Below, in pieces: positions 52,767 through 62,842 of a stretch of DNA of 64,000 bases. The stretch covers positions 27,455 to 91,454 of the forward strand of contig JAKFUG010000011.1 of the NCBI GenBank assembly GCA_021732785.1. The letters are read 5' to 3'. The position numbers and the translations under genes are program-made. This stretch comes from Planctomycetaceae bacterium. Its GTDB lineage: Bacteria > Planctomycetota > Planctomycetia > Planctomycetales > Planctomycetaceae. The notes under the pieces are model-generated. The model was not told where the DNA came from, searched no databases, and was given only the letters and a program-made list of their open reading frames with translations. Position 1 is the first letter of the stretch; each line of letters opens with the position of its first letter.

Positions 52767-54101
52767 ATGCGTCACGTTGCCTTCCTGCTCTGCGCGGCTC
52801 TGCTTGTTGGATGTCCGGGATGTGGTCCCCAGCCGGCAAGCACTCCCCCGACAACTCCCGTTGAGTTAGCACCGCCGGCCGCGGCTGAAACCGCGCCGGC
52901 CGCTGTGCCAGAGCCGACACCACCGGCGACGACGGCTGCGGCAACTACCGCCGAGAGCGCAACGCCCGCGCTGGAAGCACCCTCGGCGGATGGTCACAAC
53001 CGTCTCAACTCTGAAGAAATCGAACAGGGATGGTTGCGTCTGTTCGATGGCGACACGCTCTTCGGTTGGAAGCCGAACAGTGACACGAACTGGCATGTGG
53101 ACAACGGTGCGATTGTCGCCGACAGCGATGCCAAGGGGTTGCTGGTCACTACCACCCGCTGGGCGAACTATGAACTGCGCTGCGATTTTCGTGTCGCCGC
53201 GGGAGGCAACAGCGGCGTGTTTTTGCGGACGCCGTTGACGCCGAAAAGTCCGGTGACCGATTGCTATGAACTCAACATTTGCGATACCCATCCCGAATTC
53301 AAATCCGCGAGTCTCGTCGGCCGGGCACAACCGACGGAAACCGTCAACGCCGATGGGGAGTGGCACACGTTCTTTGTCACCGTGGATGGCCCGAAGGTGA
53401 CCGTCCAGTTTGACGGCAAGGCCGTCCTGTCGTACGACGACACGGGCGAGAAGACGCTGACGAGTGGTTTCATCGGCCTGCAAATGAACGGCGGCAAGGC
53501 GGAGTTCCGCAATGTTTTCTTGCGTCCACTTGGGTTAACGCCGTTGTTTGACGGCACGTCGCTCACCGGCTGGAAGACCGTACCCGGATCGCAAGGAAAG
53601 TTTGACGTCGAAGACGGCACGATCCGCGGAACGGGCGGTCGTGGCTTCATCGAAACAGAAAAGACGGCCGGTAATTTCGTGCTGCAGTTCGACGCCATCA
53701 CGCACGGCGATGCGCTGAACAGCGGCGTCTTCTTTCGGGCGCAACCGGGAACGGAAAAAGCTCCGTCGAATGGCTATGAGTTTCAGATTCAATCCGGGAT
53801 CAAGAACAACGATCGCAATCAACCCGCGGACTTCGGAACCGGGGCGATCTTCCGCCGGGTCGCCGCCCGGCGTGTGGTATCGTCGGATCGCGAATGGTTC
53901 ACCGCGACGCTGGTCGCTGATGGGCCGCACTTCACGACGTGGGTGAACGGTATCCCGGTGGTCGATTGGACCGATACGCGGCCCGCTAATGACAACCCGC
54001 GCGAAGGATTGCGATTGGAAGCCGGTCATTTGAGTTTGCAGGGGCATGACCCCACGACAAATCTTCAGTTCCGCAATTTGAAGTGGGTTCAACTTCCGTG
54101 A
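52767..54101 (+). CDS. Lipoprotein with two DUF1080 (3-keto-disaccharide hydrolase) domains
   Basis: 444 residues. A lipoprotein signal (GCPGC, about residues 15-19) and an Ala/Pro/Thr-rich linker to ~75 lead into two tandem concanavalin-like domains. The first starts WLRLFDGDTLFGWKP (~90), the second LTPLFDGTSLTGWKT (~255); 'LF(D/N)G..L.GW' is the DUF1080 signature. NSGVFLR and NSGVFFR recur in each. Planctomycetes encode many DUF1080 proteins for breakdown of 3-keto-glycosides. Two domains in one chain point to an internal duplication. Confidence 0.92.
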   Translation: MRHVAFLLCAALLVGCPGCGPQPASTPPTTPVELAPPAAAETAPAAVPEPTPPATTAAATTAESATPALEAPSADGHNRLNSEEIEQGWLRLFDGDTLFGWKPNSDTNWHVDNGAIVADSDAKGLLVTTTRWANYELRCDFRVAAGGNSGVFLRTPLTPKSPVTDCYELNICDTHPEFKSASLVGRAQPTETVNADGEWHTFFVTVDGPKVTVQFDGKAVLSYDDTGEKTLTSGFIGLQMNGGKAEFRNVFLRPLGLTPLFDGTSLTGWKTVPGSQGKFDVEDGTIRGTGGRGFIETEKTAGNFVLQFDAITHGDALNSGVFFRAQPGTEKAPSNGYEFQIQSGIKNNDRNQPADFGTGAIFRRVAARRVVSSDREWFTATLVADGPHFTTWVNGIPVVDWTDTRPANDNPREGLRLEAGHLSLQGHDPTTNLQFRNLKWVQLP

Positions 54102-54188
54102 TGAGGAATCGTTGGTTGGCCGGAGCAAGTGCAGCGCTGCATGGGATTCCGTTTTTGCTTGCGACACGACTCGTTCAGAAAGCTGCCC

Positions 54189-55589
54189 ATGTCCGAACCT
54201 GCGATGGCTTCGACCGGTCCCGCGCTGCTGCCTCGTGTGTTGAGCGTGACAGACGGAACGGCGGTCGTGGTGGGGTCGATTATCGGGTCGGGAATTTTTC
54301 TGAAGGTTGCCAATGTCGACAAGGCGATGGCGGCTTACGGTTTTCTGGCAATTCTCGCCGTCTGGATCCTCGTCGGCCTCGCCACGCTGTTTGGTGCGCT
54401 GGCATTGGCGGAACTCTCGGCGATGTTCCCGCAAGCCGGCGGGCCGTATGTGTACCTGCGGGAAACGTTCGGCTTGCTGCCCGCGTTCCTGTGGGGGTGG
54501 ACCGAATTTTGGGTCATCCGCACGGCATCGATTGGGGCGCTGGCGTGTGCGACGGCGTTGTATCTCAATCGTTTAGTGCCGCTTTCGCAGCGCGATCAGG
54601 AAATCGCGGCGATTGCGATTGTGGTTGGATTATCTATCGCCAATGCCCTCAGCACGCGCTGGGGGGCCAATGTGCAAGTTGTCTTCACCGTGATCAAACT
54701 CGGCTTCCTCGGGATGATCATCGCCCTGCCCTGGCTCTTCGGCCTGGGACAGCTATCACACATGCAGCCGTTGTTGGCATCGCCAGAAACAGGCAATTTG
54801 TGGAATGCCGCCGGGGTCGCGCTGGTGGCGGTGATGTGGCCGTTCGATGGATGGATTAATGTTGCCCCCATCGCGGAAGACATTCGTGAACCTCAAAAGA
54901 ATGTGCCTCGCGCCTTGGCGTGGGGCATGTTCATTGTCATCGCGGTCTATCTCGGGGCGAATCTCAGTTATCATTATGTGATGTCGATGCAGGAAACCGC
55001 GGCTTCCACAACGATTGCTGCCGACGTCTTTCAAGGGCTGTTCGGTTCGATCGGGGGGCAACTGGCGGCGTTCGGCGTGATGTGCTCCACGTTCGGCGCA
55101 ACGAACTCGAATATGTTGTGCGGTCCGCGGATTTATCTCGCCATGGCCCGCGATGGCATGCTCCCCGCGCGGGTCCATCACATTCATCCGAAATGGCAAA
55201 CCCCAGCGAACGCCATCCTGCTGCAATCGACGTGGGCCGTGTTTCTGATCGTGGTCTTCTTTGCCTGGAAGAAGAATCCCAAGGATGCCTTTGATGGTCT
55301 CACAGACGCGGCCATCTGCGCTGGCATCCTGTTTTACAGCTTGACGGTCGCTGCCGTTTACGTCTTGCGCCGCCGCGATCCCGACCGTCCGCGGCCCTAC
55401 CGCACTTGGGGTTATCCGTGGTCGCCGCTGTTGTTCTTCAGCGTGTATGCGTTTGTTTTCGCGCGACTGCTCATCGGCCAGTGGGAAGAAACGATGGGCA
55501 TCCTCGGCTTGATCGCCGCGGGGCTGATTTACTATTTCGTTGCCAAGTTGATCCTGCGGCGGAAAGCCGCCATTCCGACTGTGAAATGA
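54189..55589 (+). CDS. APC superfamily amino acid permease
   Basis: 466 residues from Met at 54189 (MSEPAMASTGPALLPRV). About twelve membrane helices. VVGSIIGSGIF is the consensus helix 1 break that binds the amino acid, and ELSAMFPQAGGPYVYLRETFG the helix 3 motif. Similar to the LAT/serine-threonine exchanger branch. It imports or exchanges amino acids at the inner membrane. It follows the DUF1080 gene with an 88-base gap; a frame open further upstream overlaps repeats of low quality. Confidence 0.9.
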   Translation: MSEPAMASTGPALLPRVLSVTDGTAVVVGSIIGSGIFLKVANVDKAMAAYGFLAILAVWILVGLATLFGALALAELSAMFPQAGGPYVYLRETFGLLPAFLWGWTEFWVIRTASIGALACATALYLNRLVPLSQRDQEIAAIAIVVGLSIANALSTRWGANVQVVFTVIKLGFLGMIIALPWLFGLGQLSHMQPLLASPETGNLWNAAGVALVAVMWPFDGWINVAPIAEDIREPQKNVPRALAWGMFIVIAVYLGANLSYHYVMSMQETAASTTIAADVFQGLFGSIGGQLAAFGVMCSTFGATNSNMLCGPRIYLAMARDGMLPARVHHIHPKWQTPANAILLQSTWAVFLIVVFFAWKKNPKDAFDGLTDAAICAGILFYSLTVAAVYVLRRRDPDRPRPYRTWGYPWSPLLFFSVYAFVFARLLIGQWEETMGILGLIAAGLIYYFVAKLILRRKAAIPTVK

Positions 55590-55653
55590 TTTCATTTGAC
55601 AGATCAGCATTCGATCACCGCACCACTTGATTGCCTTCCTGCAGATTCTTGTC

Positions 55654-56124
55654 ATGACTTCTCCTCTGCTCCACATCGTGCTCTATCAACCCGACATCCC
55701 GCAGAATACGGGAAACATTGGCCGCACGTGTGTCGCCGTCGGGGCAAAGCTGTGGCTGATTCGGCCGCTCGGATTTCAACTCGACGAGCGCCACCTGCGG
55801 CGGGCGGGGATGGATTACTGGGAGCATCTCGACTACGAAGTCGTCGATTCCGTCGCGGATGTCCGCACTCGTTTTCCCAACGCAACGGTCTGGTGCGTGG
55901 AGAATCCCGCCACGCGGTTATTATGGCAGGCGGAATTTCAGACCGGCGATATTCTTCTCTTCGGCAGCGAGTCCCGCGGCTTGCCCGCCACAATGCTGGA
56001 TGAGTTCCGAGCGACCACCGTGCAACTGCCGATGCGCCCGGAAGTTCGCAGTTTGAACCTCGCCAGCACCGTCAACACTGCGGTCTACGAAGCCGTCCGG
56101 CAATTCGGTGGTTTGCCTGAGTAA
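55654..56124 (+). CDS. trmL: tRNA (cytidine/uridine-34 2'-O)-methyltransferase TrmL
   Basis: 156 residues from the ATG at 55654, the normal TrmL length. The SPOUT trefoil-knot motifs are [19 protein letters not shown] at the start, [11 protein letters not shown] in the middle, and [21 protein letters not shown] at the end. It methylates the wobble-base ribose of certain tRNA-Leu using SAM. Confidence 0.96.
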   Translation: MTSPLLHIVLYQPDIPQNTGNIGRTCVAVGAKLWLIRPLGFQLDERHLRRAGMDYWEHLDYEVVDSVADVRTRFPNATVWCVENPATRLLWQAEFQTGDILLFGSESRGLPATMLDEFRATTVQLPMRPEVRSLNLASTVNTAVYEAVRQFGGLPE

Positions 56125-56140
56125 CTGATCGAATTGGCCA

Positions 56141-56710
56141 TCAGACGGGCTGGTCGAAGATGTCTTTCACCGGACACAAGAAGCCCGGCAGGACCGCTGA
56201 ACCATCGAGCGTGTCTGCTGCGTTCAGCACCAGAAAATCGTCCGGCGCGCGATACACGGAAATCGTTTTCTGCCGGGGATCGATGTTCCACACGGCTTGC
56301 GTTCCGGCAGCAAACCAGTCTCGTGTTTTCTCATCGACATAGGCCGGGCGGTCATCCGGCGACAGCACTTCGACAGCGAGATCCGGTGCTCCGACAAAGA
56401 ACCCGCGCGTCGGTCGTCCCACGCGGTTTAACGTTGCCGTGGAGACAAAACTCGCATCGGGAGCGCGGACGGTATCAGGATCGCGCCGCAGGATGTAACC
56501 GGTCTCCGCACCAAGCACGACTCCGAGACGATGTTGCCGCACAAAGAGCGCAAGGAACATTCCGATGGTGCTGCAATGCGCGCCGTGATTAAAACCCGCC
56601 GGGCTCATCGTGTGCAACACTCCGTCAAGGAGTTCGTATCGAAACTGCCCACGGGGAAGTTTCAACAGTTCATCCGCGGTCATTAGATTTGAGGCTATTG
56701 TTGTTGACAT
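56141..56710 (-). CDS. Uma2 family putative endonuclease (second copy)
   Basis: 189 residues from Met at 56710, which has a strong GGAGGG seven bases upstream. Fold marks: RYELLDGVLHTM, APDASFVS, DLAVEVLSPDDRPAYVDEK and WFAAGTQAVWNIDP. The acid residues of the PD-(D/E)XK site are in place (VRAPDASF; AVEVLSPDD). It is only distantly similar to the Uma2 gene at 19874. Convergent with trmL. Confidence 0.9.
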   Translation of the reverse strand: MSTTIASNLMTADELLKLPRGQFRYELLDGVLHTMSPAGFNHGAHCSTIGMFLALFVRQHRLGVVLGAETGYILRRDPDTVRAPDASFVSTATLNRVGRPTRGFFVGAPDLAVEVLSPDDRPAYVDEKTRDWFAAGTQAVWNIDPRQKTISVYRAPDDFLVLNAADTLDGSAVLPGFLCPVKDIFDQPV

Positions 56711-56734
56711 GATTGCCCTCCTTCGCAATCGATT

Positions 56735-57736
56735 CTATCTTCCGCGGCCGGTGACGGGGTAGGCCGGATCCTGGAAGCCCTTGCCGCTGTGTTCGCCGGC
56801 GGGGACCAGTGAATCGACAAAGGCTTCGTCTTCGGCGGTGATTGTCACGTCATCGCCGCGGAGATTATCTTCGAACTGCGCGAACGTGCGTGGGCCGACA
56901 ATCACCGAGGTGAGAATCGGGTTCGCCACACACCAGGCCAGCGCAAAAGCCGATGTCGCACACCCCTTCTGTTCGCAATACGCGGTGAGTTGTTGGGCGA
57001 CGGCAAAGCTCTCGTCCCGCAGTTCGGCTTCTTTCATCCGCTTATCGTTCCGGGCTGCACGGCTCCCTTCGGGGAACGGTTCACCGGCGCGATATTTTCC
57101 CGTGAGAACGCCGCGGGCGAGCGGACTGTACGTCACCACGCCGAGTTGCTTCGCCTGGCACAACGGCAGCAACTCGACTTCGACATCGCGATTGACGATG
57201 TTGTACAACGGCTGCACGCACGCGAATTTTTCCCAGCCGTGTTGATCGCTGATGCCGAGCGCTTCGCAGACTTTCCAGGCGCGATGATTGGAGCATGCCG
57301 TGTAGCGGACTTTGCCGCTGCGGACCATGTCGTCGAGCGTTCGCAGCGTTTCTTCCCACGGCGTGTGCGGGTCGGGCTTGTGGACATAATAAAGGTCGAT
57401 GTAGTCGGTTCCCAACCGGCGAAGACTGTCATCGAGTGCTCGCATCAACCACCGGCGGCTGAGACCCTGCTGGTTGCGGTCCGGTCCCATGGCATTGCAG
57501 GCCTTTGTCGCGAGGATCACATGGTCACGCTTCCCCTTCAACGCCCGGCCGGTCACTTCTTCGGATTTGCCGGTCGAGTACATATCGGCGGTGTCGAGAA
57601 AATTGATTCCCGCATCCAGCCCGGCGTGAATGATGCGCGTCGATTCGGCTTCATCGGTTGGCCCGCCGAACATCATCGTCCCCAGGCAAATTTCCGAAAC
57701 GCTGACACCGGTGCGACCGAGAAGACGGTATTTCAT
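56735..57736 (-). CDS. Aldo/keto reductase
   Basis: 333 residues from Met at 57736, with GAGG about ten bases upstream. The catalytic tetrad is visible as Asp48, Tyr53, Lys78 and His119 ([24 protein letters not shown]). The C-terminal NADPH-binding region contains [16 protein letters not shown]. It reduces aldehydes or ketones with NADPH. Substrate unknown. It lies 24 bases upstream of the Uma2 gene in the same direction. Confidence 0.92.
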   Translation of the reverse strand: MKYRLLGRTGVSVSEICLGTMMFGGPTDEAESTRIIHAGLDAGINFLDTADMYSTGKSEEVTGRALKGKRDHVILATKACNAMGPDRNQQGLSRRWLMRALDDSLRRLGTDYIDLYYVHKPDPHTPWEETLRTLDDMVRSGKVRYTACSNHRAWKVCEALGISDQHGWEKFACVQPLYNIVNRDVEVELLPLCQAKQLGVVTYSPLARGVLTGKYRAGEPFPEGSRAARNDKRMKEAELRDESFAVAQQLTAYCEQKGCATSAFALAWCVANPILTSVIVGPRTFAQFEDNLRGDDVTITAEDEAFVDSLVPAGEHSGKGFQDPAYPVTGRGR

Positions 57737-57763
57737 TGTCGGAGACCTCTTTTTTATCCAGAG

Positions 57764-57783
57764 GTCGGGGCCCCTGCCCCGAC
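57764..57783. repeat. GTCGGGGCCCC single palindrome, copy 6
   Basis: One complete unit GTCGGGGCCCCTGCCCCGAC without an inverted partner lies between the divergent reductase and RidA-like genes. Confidence 0.85.
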
Positions 57784-57850
57784 GAATTGCTTTGCGGTAG
57801 AATCGGGACATCTTCCCGCGAATCGCCATTCTAAACCAAAGGTCCCGGTC

Positions 57851-58312
57851 ATGAGCAGTGTTGAGCAACGATTACAGGCACTGGGACACACTCTTCCCGC
57901 CGCGCCGGCACCGGTGGCGTCTTACGTCCCGGCGATCCGCTTCGGCAACATAGTGGTCACCAGCGGGCAATTGCCCATGATTGGCAAAGAGCTCGTCTTC
58001 AAAGGAAAACTGGGCAAACAGATTCACGAGGAAGACGGCGTGCATGCCGCGCGGATGTGTGCTCTGAACGCGCTGGCTCAAATCAAGACGGTGATTGGCG
58101 ATCTCGATCACGTGAAGCAGATCATCCGTGTGGAAGGTTACGTGCAGTCCGCGGACGGCTTCAACAAACAACCCGCGGTGATTAACGGGGCGTCCGATCT
58201 CCTCGTGCAAGCGTTTGGGGACAAGGGCAAACACACACGCATCGCAGTCGGAGCGAATGAGTTACCGCTCGATGCCGCGGTCGAGTTAGTCATCTGGGCA
58301 GAAGTCGGTTGA
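57851..58312 (+). CDS. RidA family protein
   Basis: 153 residues, ATG at 57851. It belongs to the RidA/YjgF superfamily ([43 protein letters not shown]). The Arg in HTRIAVG aligns with the deaminase arginine, and the longer length suggests a Rid2-type subgroup. Classical RidA hydrolyses reactive enamines made by PLP enzymes. It is convergent with pyrF, about 40 bases away. Confidence 0.9.
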   Translation: MSSVEQRLQALGHTLPAAPAPVASYVPAIRFGNIVVTSGQLPMIGKELVFKGKLGKQIHEEDGVHAARMCALNALAQIKTVIGDLDHVKQIIRVEGYVQSADGFNKQPAVINGASDLLVQAFGDKGKHTRIAVGANELPLDAAVELVIWAEVG

Positions 58313-58352
58313 GCGCCCCTTCGCTTACGATTAGCGTGATCCCAATGTTGAC

Positions 58353-59303
58353 CTACTTCCCTGCCAGCGCCCCCGCCGGTGTCTGTGCCGCCAGATCCGC
58401 AATCATCTGTTTCGTCGCGGCTTCCACAGCGGCCTCCCATTTTTTCGGGCCGAATTCGGCGGCAAAGGGGCCAGTGCGGTAGGCGAAGTTGATCCCGCGG
58501 GAATTGTTGACAATCGCCCCCAGCCCTTGAGCATCGAAGCCCCCGGCGACGTCCGCCGCGGTGCCTCCCTGACTGCCGTAACCGGGAATCAGCAGCGGCA
58601 CATGCGGCATCGCGGCCCGGAGTTCGACCAATTCCGCGGGATAAGTCGCCCCCACCACCGCCCCGACGCAGCCGTAACCATCCGCATCGGCCGATGACGT
58701 GCTGAGTTCTTCCACGACTTCCGCCACACAGCGGTACAACGTCTGTCCTGCGGTGACGCGGTCCTGAAATGTCGCCGCGCCGGGATTGCTCGTCTTCACC
58801 AGCACGTAGATGCCCGCCCCGCGTTCCTGCGCCACTTTGACGAACGGTTCCAGCGTGTCCGAACCGAGATACGGGTTGACTGTCAGCGCATCCGCGGACC
58901 ACGGTGCGGCCTGCGGGTCAGCCCCGGCGAGATACGCCCGCGCATACGCTTCCGCGGTGGTGCCAATGTCCCCGCGCTTGGCGTCGGCAATGACAATCAA
59001 ACCCTGAGCACGCGCATACCGCATCACGCGCGCCAGTGCGAGACAACCGTCTGGACCGTATTCCTCGAAGAACGCGGCTTGCGGTTTCACCGCCGGAACA
59101 AGCGGCGCGACCACATCAATGATGCGGATACAGAATTCCTCGAACGCCGCCGCGGTAATCGCTTGTGTGTCGCTATGAGTCCGCCGGGCGCTGGCCACGA
59201 CTTCGTCCGGCAGCCAGTCAAACCGGGGATCGAGGCCAACCAGCGCCGGTGTTTTCTTCAGCCGAATCGCCGCATGCAGCCGTGTCGCAAAGTAATTGTT
59301 CAT
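58353..59303 (-). CDS. pyrF: Orotidine 5'-phosphate decarboxylase (type 2)
   Basis: 316 residues from Met at 59303 ([19 protein letters not shown]). The long form of OMP decarboxylase: [12 protein letters not shown] at the start and the catalytic D107-A-K109-R-G-D112-IG stretch. It carries out the last step of UMP synthesis. The usual pyrimidine genes are not near it. The frame extends 46 codons upstream through low-quality sequence. Confidence 0.94.
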   Translation of the reverse strand: MNNYFATRLHAAIRLKKTPALVGLDPRFDWLPDEVVASARRTHSDTQAITAAAFEEFCIRIIDVVAPLVPAVKPQAAFFEEYGPDGCLALARVMRYARAQGLIVIADAKRGDIGTTAEAYARAYLAGADPQAAPWSADALTVNPYLGSDTLEPFVKVAQERGAGIYVLVKTSNPGAATFQDRVTAGQTLYRCVAEVVEELSTSSADADGYGCVGAVVGATYPAELVELRAAMPHVPLLIPGYGSQGGTAADVAGGFDAQGLGAIVNNSRGINFAYRTGPFAAEFGPKKWEAAVEAATKQMIADLAAQTPAGALAGK

Positions 59304-59453
59304 GCTTGTAATTGTGGCGATTTTTGAGTCCCACGGAAAGGTTGCGAACACGGTGTTGGACTGGCACGGGGCACGAAACCACAAGCGTTGATCCTCCGCT
59401 TGCGGTTTCGCGCCCCGCGCGGATCCACAGCGTGACCTCATGGCAAGTGACCG

Positions 59454-60803
59454 TTAGCGCAGCTCGATCGATTTGCCATCCGCGGAATCGAACTTCACAC
59501 CGAACATTTTGGCAATCGTCGGGGCAAGATCGATGTTCTCGATCACGCCGATGCGGTCGCCGCGCCGTACACCGGGACCGTTGGCCACAAAGGTCGCGAG
59601 CATCCGTTCGTTGGTGGCGAGGAAGCCGTGCGTGCCGGGTGTCCCTTCGCTCTTGATCACGAACTCATCACCCGTCGCAGTGCCGCTGAAGCCGTAGCCG
59701 TCTTTCGCGGAGAGCACGATGTCGGCCATCGGCGGATATTCGCTCGGCTGCGGCAGCCCATGTTTTTTGAATTGATCGGGCAGCAAGATCTCGGCGATGC
59801 CTTCCTGCCCGCGAAAGAGTTCGAGCACTTTGACGCGATCCGCTTCGCGCGATTCCGGCACGGTCAGGTACACCATCGCGATGCCCCCTTCCGGCACCGC
59901 GTGAACCTTTGCCGCCGTCACTTTGCTCCCTTCGACCGTCAGCAATCCCGCCTGACGCAACAGCACGTTCGGTTGCAATGTCTTCGGGATATTCATGAAC
60001 CCGTGGTCGGACACCACAAAAATCGTCGTCTTCTCCCGAATGCCCGCGGCATCAATCGCCTCGACCACTTCCCGCACGAAGGTATCCGCATAGGCCACCG
60101 CCGTGTAACCGGCGGAGGATTGCGGTCCATACTTATGATGCGTGCCATCGACGTTCAAAAGATGGAGATAAGTCAAGTGCGGTTTGTGCTCGCGGATCAC
60201 TTCGCACGTCGCGCGAGTCCAGATGACATCACGCACGGTCGCCGCCATTTTGCCGAAGTTTTTCACCGATTCGTCGGTGAGTGCCCCGCAATTCTTCAGG
60301 CTCTCAATGAGTCGCGGCGTGGTGTAATCCATCGCATCCGGGACATCCGGGAAGTTATCGTCGAGCGTGTTGCAGTTCCGCGTGCAGGGCCAGTTGATGG
60401 CCGCGGTCTTGAAACCCTGCGCGTGCATAACATCGTAGATGGTCGGCGCGAAAATGAGTTCGGCTTTATCCTTGCGGGGATTGACCACCACCGGCATACC
60501 GGGACCGGGCCGATCCAGCACCCCATTAAATAGCACGCCGTGTTTCTCGGGCCAGTTGCCGGTCGTCATGGATGTGTGATTCGGCCATGTCACCGACGGA
60601 TTCGCCGGGACCATCCCCTTCGCCTGCACCCCGGCTTTTGCCAACCCGCGAATGGCCGGCATCGCCACATTCGGGTCATCCAGCAGATACGCTGGCAGAC
60701 CATCGACACAGATCACAACAACGTGCTGGTCTTTCACGTTTTGTGCGAATGATGCCCCCGCCAGGCACGAGATGGCTGCGACAACCAGTGCGAAAACTCT
60801 CAT
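59454..60803 (-). CDS. Secreted alkaline-phosphatase-superfamily phosphodiesterase (NPP-like)
   Basis: 449 residues from Met at 60803 (MRVFALVVAAISCLAGASFA, a Sec signal). Metal and nucleophile residues are in place: CVDG (Asp34), NPSVTWPNHTSM with Thr72, VDGTHHKYGP, FVVSDHGF and TPGTHGF. This pattern is that of nucleotide pyrophosphatase/phosphodiesterases, which cleave nucleotide or phospholipid phosphodiesters outside the cell. The gap to the sialidase gene upstream is about 80 bases, so the two may be transcribed together. Confidence 0.92.
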   Translation of the reverse strand: MRVFALVVAAISCLAGASFAQNVKDQHVVVICVDGLPAYLLDDPNVAMPAIRGLAKAGVQAKGMVPANPSVTWPNHTSMTTGNWPEKHGVLFNGVLDRPGPGMPVVVNPRKDKAELIFAPTIYDVMHAQGFKTAAINWPCTRNCNTLDDNFPDVPDAMDYTTPRLIESLKNCGALTDESVKNFGKMAATVRDVIWTRATCEVIREHKPHLTYLHLLNVDGTHHKYGPQSSAGYTAVAYADTFVREVVEAIDAAGIREKTTIFVVSDHGFMNIPKTLQPNVLLRQAGLLTVEGSKVTAAKVHAVPEGGIAMVYLTVPESREADRVKVLELFRGQEGIAEILLPDQFKKHGLPQPSEYPPMADIVLSAKDGYGFSGTATGDEFVIKSEGTPGTHGFLATNERMLATFVANGPGVRRGDRIGVIENIDLAPTIAKMFGVKFDSADGKSIELR

Positions 60804-60884
60804 CCAAGTTGCTCTTTTCGTAGGGTGCGTCGCGATGCACCGTGATGAATCTTCGGCTTCCATTCACAGAGATAGCGAAGCACA

Positions 60885-62084
60885 TCACGGCTTCTCGGTC
60901 AACCATTCGAGATTAAACCGGGCCATCGTTAAATGGGTTCCCGCGAAGCCCGGTTTGGGGCCACGACCGTAGAAGCACAGGATGGTGCCTGCGGGCGTCA
61001 CGGCGATGTCGGAATAACTGCTCGCACCGGGTTCCACCGCGCGACCGACCAACCAAGTTTGCCCTTCATCACGGCTGAGTTTGACCGTCACATTGCGACG
61101 ATCACGGCTCTTGCCCGGTTCGATTTTCCCGTCCGTTCGCGCCAGGTTGTGCGGATTCGAGAAGAGCAGCAGGTTCTCCTCACCGTGCTTGTAACGGACG
61201 AGAGCCGCCATGCAGATCGGTTCCAGCAGCGCGTCCTCAAACCGTGGCGTGGACCACTCCGTTGCGCCGTTCGGACTGATCGTGATCAATCGGCGATGTG
61301 TCTTTGATTCATTGCGAACATTGAGCATCACGCGGGAATCGTCGAGTTCAACGGCGACGGTTTCGTTGGGGTTGATCCACTCCTGGGTGTTCGGCACAGC
61401 GATGTCCCCGGCGTGCCAGGTTTTGCCGCCGTCGTCGCTGTAGATCGTCGCGGTCACACTGGGGCGATGCGCGTTACCGCCGGTTCCCGTTGATAACCAC
61501 ACCGGTACCACGAGCCGCCCGGTTCGCAGTTGAATGCTGTGATTCGGCCCGGTTGCGAGGACTTTCCAATCGTACTTCGCTTTGAAGGCGTCAAACGTGG
61601 CGGTGATTTCCGTTGGCTTGCCCCACGTCATACCATCGTCATCGCTGCGCTGATAAAAGCACCGCATGTATTCGAGGCAGAACACCATGTGGACCGTCCC
61701 GTTCTTGTCGGCAATGAGCACGGGGTTGTTGTAGGTGACATCGTTGCGGTCGACGGTTTTGATCTTCAGCGCGAACGGATTCTTCTCCTTCGGCCCCTCG
61801 ACATGGACCACGCTTTGCGGTGGACTCCACGTCCGCCCGTCATCGGTGCTCCGCCGCAGCAGGATCCGAATATCATCCCAATCACTCGCCCCCGCCGCCC
61901 GCTTCCGCGCCTCACACCACGCGAGAATCGTCCCCTTCGCCGTCACCACCACCCCGGGGATGTGATAAATGTTGTACGCCGGGTCTTCTCCGACGCGGAA
62001 CAAATCCTGCTTCTCGATAAACGGTTCTGCGGCGAGCAGCGGTGGGGTGGAACAAAGCATGACCGTGAGCAGCAGGCGTTTCAT
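60885..62084 (-). CDS. Secreted sialidase (BNR-repeat neuraminidase-like)
   Basis: 399 residues from Met at 62084 with a Sec signal ending near residue 19 (LLAA). A YHIPGVV segment matches the 'RIP' position, and four Asp boxes (SxDxGxTW) are seen: STDDGRTW, SDDDGMTW, SDDGGKTW and SRDEGQTW. The six-bladed propeller hydrolyses terminal sialic acids of glycans; substrate is inferred. The frame extends 16 codons upstream into a RAYT-type repeat. Confidence 0.9.
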   Translation of the reverse strand: MKRLLLTVMLCSTPPLLAAEPFIEKQDLFRVGEDPAYNIYHIPGVVVTAKGTILAWCEARKRAAGASDWDDIRILLRRSTDDGRTWSPPQSVVHVEGPKEKNPFALKIKTVDRNDVTYNNPVLIADKNGTVHMVFCLEYMRCFYQRSDDDGMTWGKPTEITATFDAFKAKYDWKVLATGPNHSIQLRTGRLVVPVWLSTGTGGNAHRPSVTATIYSDDGGKTWHAGDIAVPNTQEWINPNETVAVELDDSRVMLNVRNESKTHRRLITISPNGATEWSTPRFEDALLEPICMAALVRYKHGEENLLLFSNPHNLARTDGKIEPGKSRDRRNVTVKLSRDEGQTWLVGRAVEPGASSYSDIAVTPAGTILCFYGRGPKPGFAGTHLTMARFNLEWLTEKP

Positions 62085-62100
62085 GGATGTTGATCTCTTC

Positions 62101-62187
62101 GTAGGGTTTGCCGAGTCTTCGAGGCGAACCATCTTCCTCTTTTCGACGATCTAAAAAGGTTCGCCTCGCGGACTCGGCAAACCCTAC
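62101..62187. repeat. GTAGGGTTTGCCGAGTCTTCG inverted pair, left of RAYT 2
   Basis: The left arm GTAGGGTTTGCCGAGTCTTC plus GAGGCGAACC (62101-62130) is mirrored by GGTTCGCCTCGCGGACTCGG plus CAAACCCTAC. The same 30-base left arm returns unchanged at 62761-62790, exactly 660 bases away. Confidence 0.9.
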
Positions 62188-62193
62188 GCTTTT

Positions 62194-62745
62194 CTATTCC
62201 CAATTGGCTTTGGTGATGTGAGCCACCTCGGCTGCATTGCCCCAGCCGCGCGGATACTCGCCTAATCTGACAAACCGCCGGAACGAAGACCAGCGATAAT
62301 CCCAGACGTGTTCAACGAGGCCATGTTTGACTGGGTTCCAATGGATGTAATCGACTTTCTCCTGAAGATCGCGTTCATCACGACAAACGTGCTCCCAGAA
62401 TCGGCGCTGCCACACCCCGCGTTCCCGCCGTTGGAGCCGCGAGTCGGAAAGTTGTCGGTCAGTGCCGCCGGATGCGAGGAACATTCGGGTGAAGTGTTCT
62501 TTGAGTTTGCTCAGTCGGAGTGAATACCGATCGTCACCCGAGGGAAGCGACCAGACTGCATGCAGATGATCGGGCAAGACGACCAGAGCGACGGTTTCAA
62601 ACGGCCATCGTTGGCGGACCAGTCGCCACGCGGACCGCAGATATTTCAGACCGAGCCGATTGCCGAAAAGAGGACGGCGTTCGTGCGTCACCAGCGTGAG
62701 AAAGTATGTGCCACCGGGTACATACCAGCGCCGATAGTCCGACAT
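62194..62745 (-). CDS. REP-associated tyrosine transposase (RAYT), second family
   Basis: 183 residues from Met at 62745, with GAGG five to six bases upstream. It opens DYRRWYVPGGTYFLTLVTHERRPLF, has the HUH pair H60xH62 in VLPDHLHAVW, and the candidate nucleophile Tyr133 in VDYIHWNPVKHGLV. It is longer than, and little like, the RAYT at 11221. It sits between two copies of a different inverted-repeat family (62101 and 62761), so the window carries two independent RAYT-repeat systems. Confidence 0.93.
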   Translation of the reverse strand: MSDYRRWYVPGGTYFLTLVTHERRPLFGNRLGLKYLRSAWRLVRQRWPFETVALVVLPDHLHAVWSLPSGDDRYSLRLSKLKEHFTRMFLASGGTDRQLSDSRLQRRERGVWQRRFWEHVCRDERDLQEKVDYIHWNPVKHGLVEHVWDYRWSSFRRFVRLGEYPRGWGNAAEVAHITKANWE

Positions 62746-62760
62746 GACATCCTCATCCGT

Positions 62761-62842
62761 GTAGGGTTTGCCGAGTCTTCGAGGCGAACCGTTCGCGTCG
62801 GGACAATTCAAGGTTCGCCTCGAAGATTCGGCAAACCCTACC
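62761..62842. repeat. GTAGGGTTTGCCGAGTCTTCG inverted pair, right of RAYT 2
   Basis: The left arm is identical to that at 62101-62130. The right arm GGTTCGCCTCGAAGATTCGG plus CAAACCCTAC ends at 62841. The arms are separated by about 21 bases. Confidence 0.9.
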
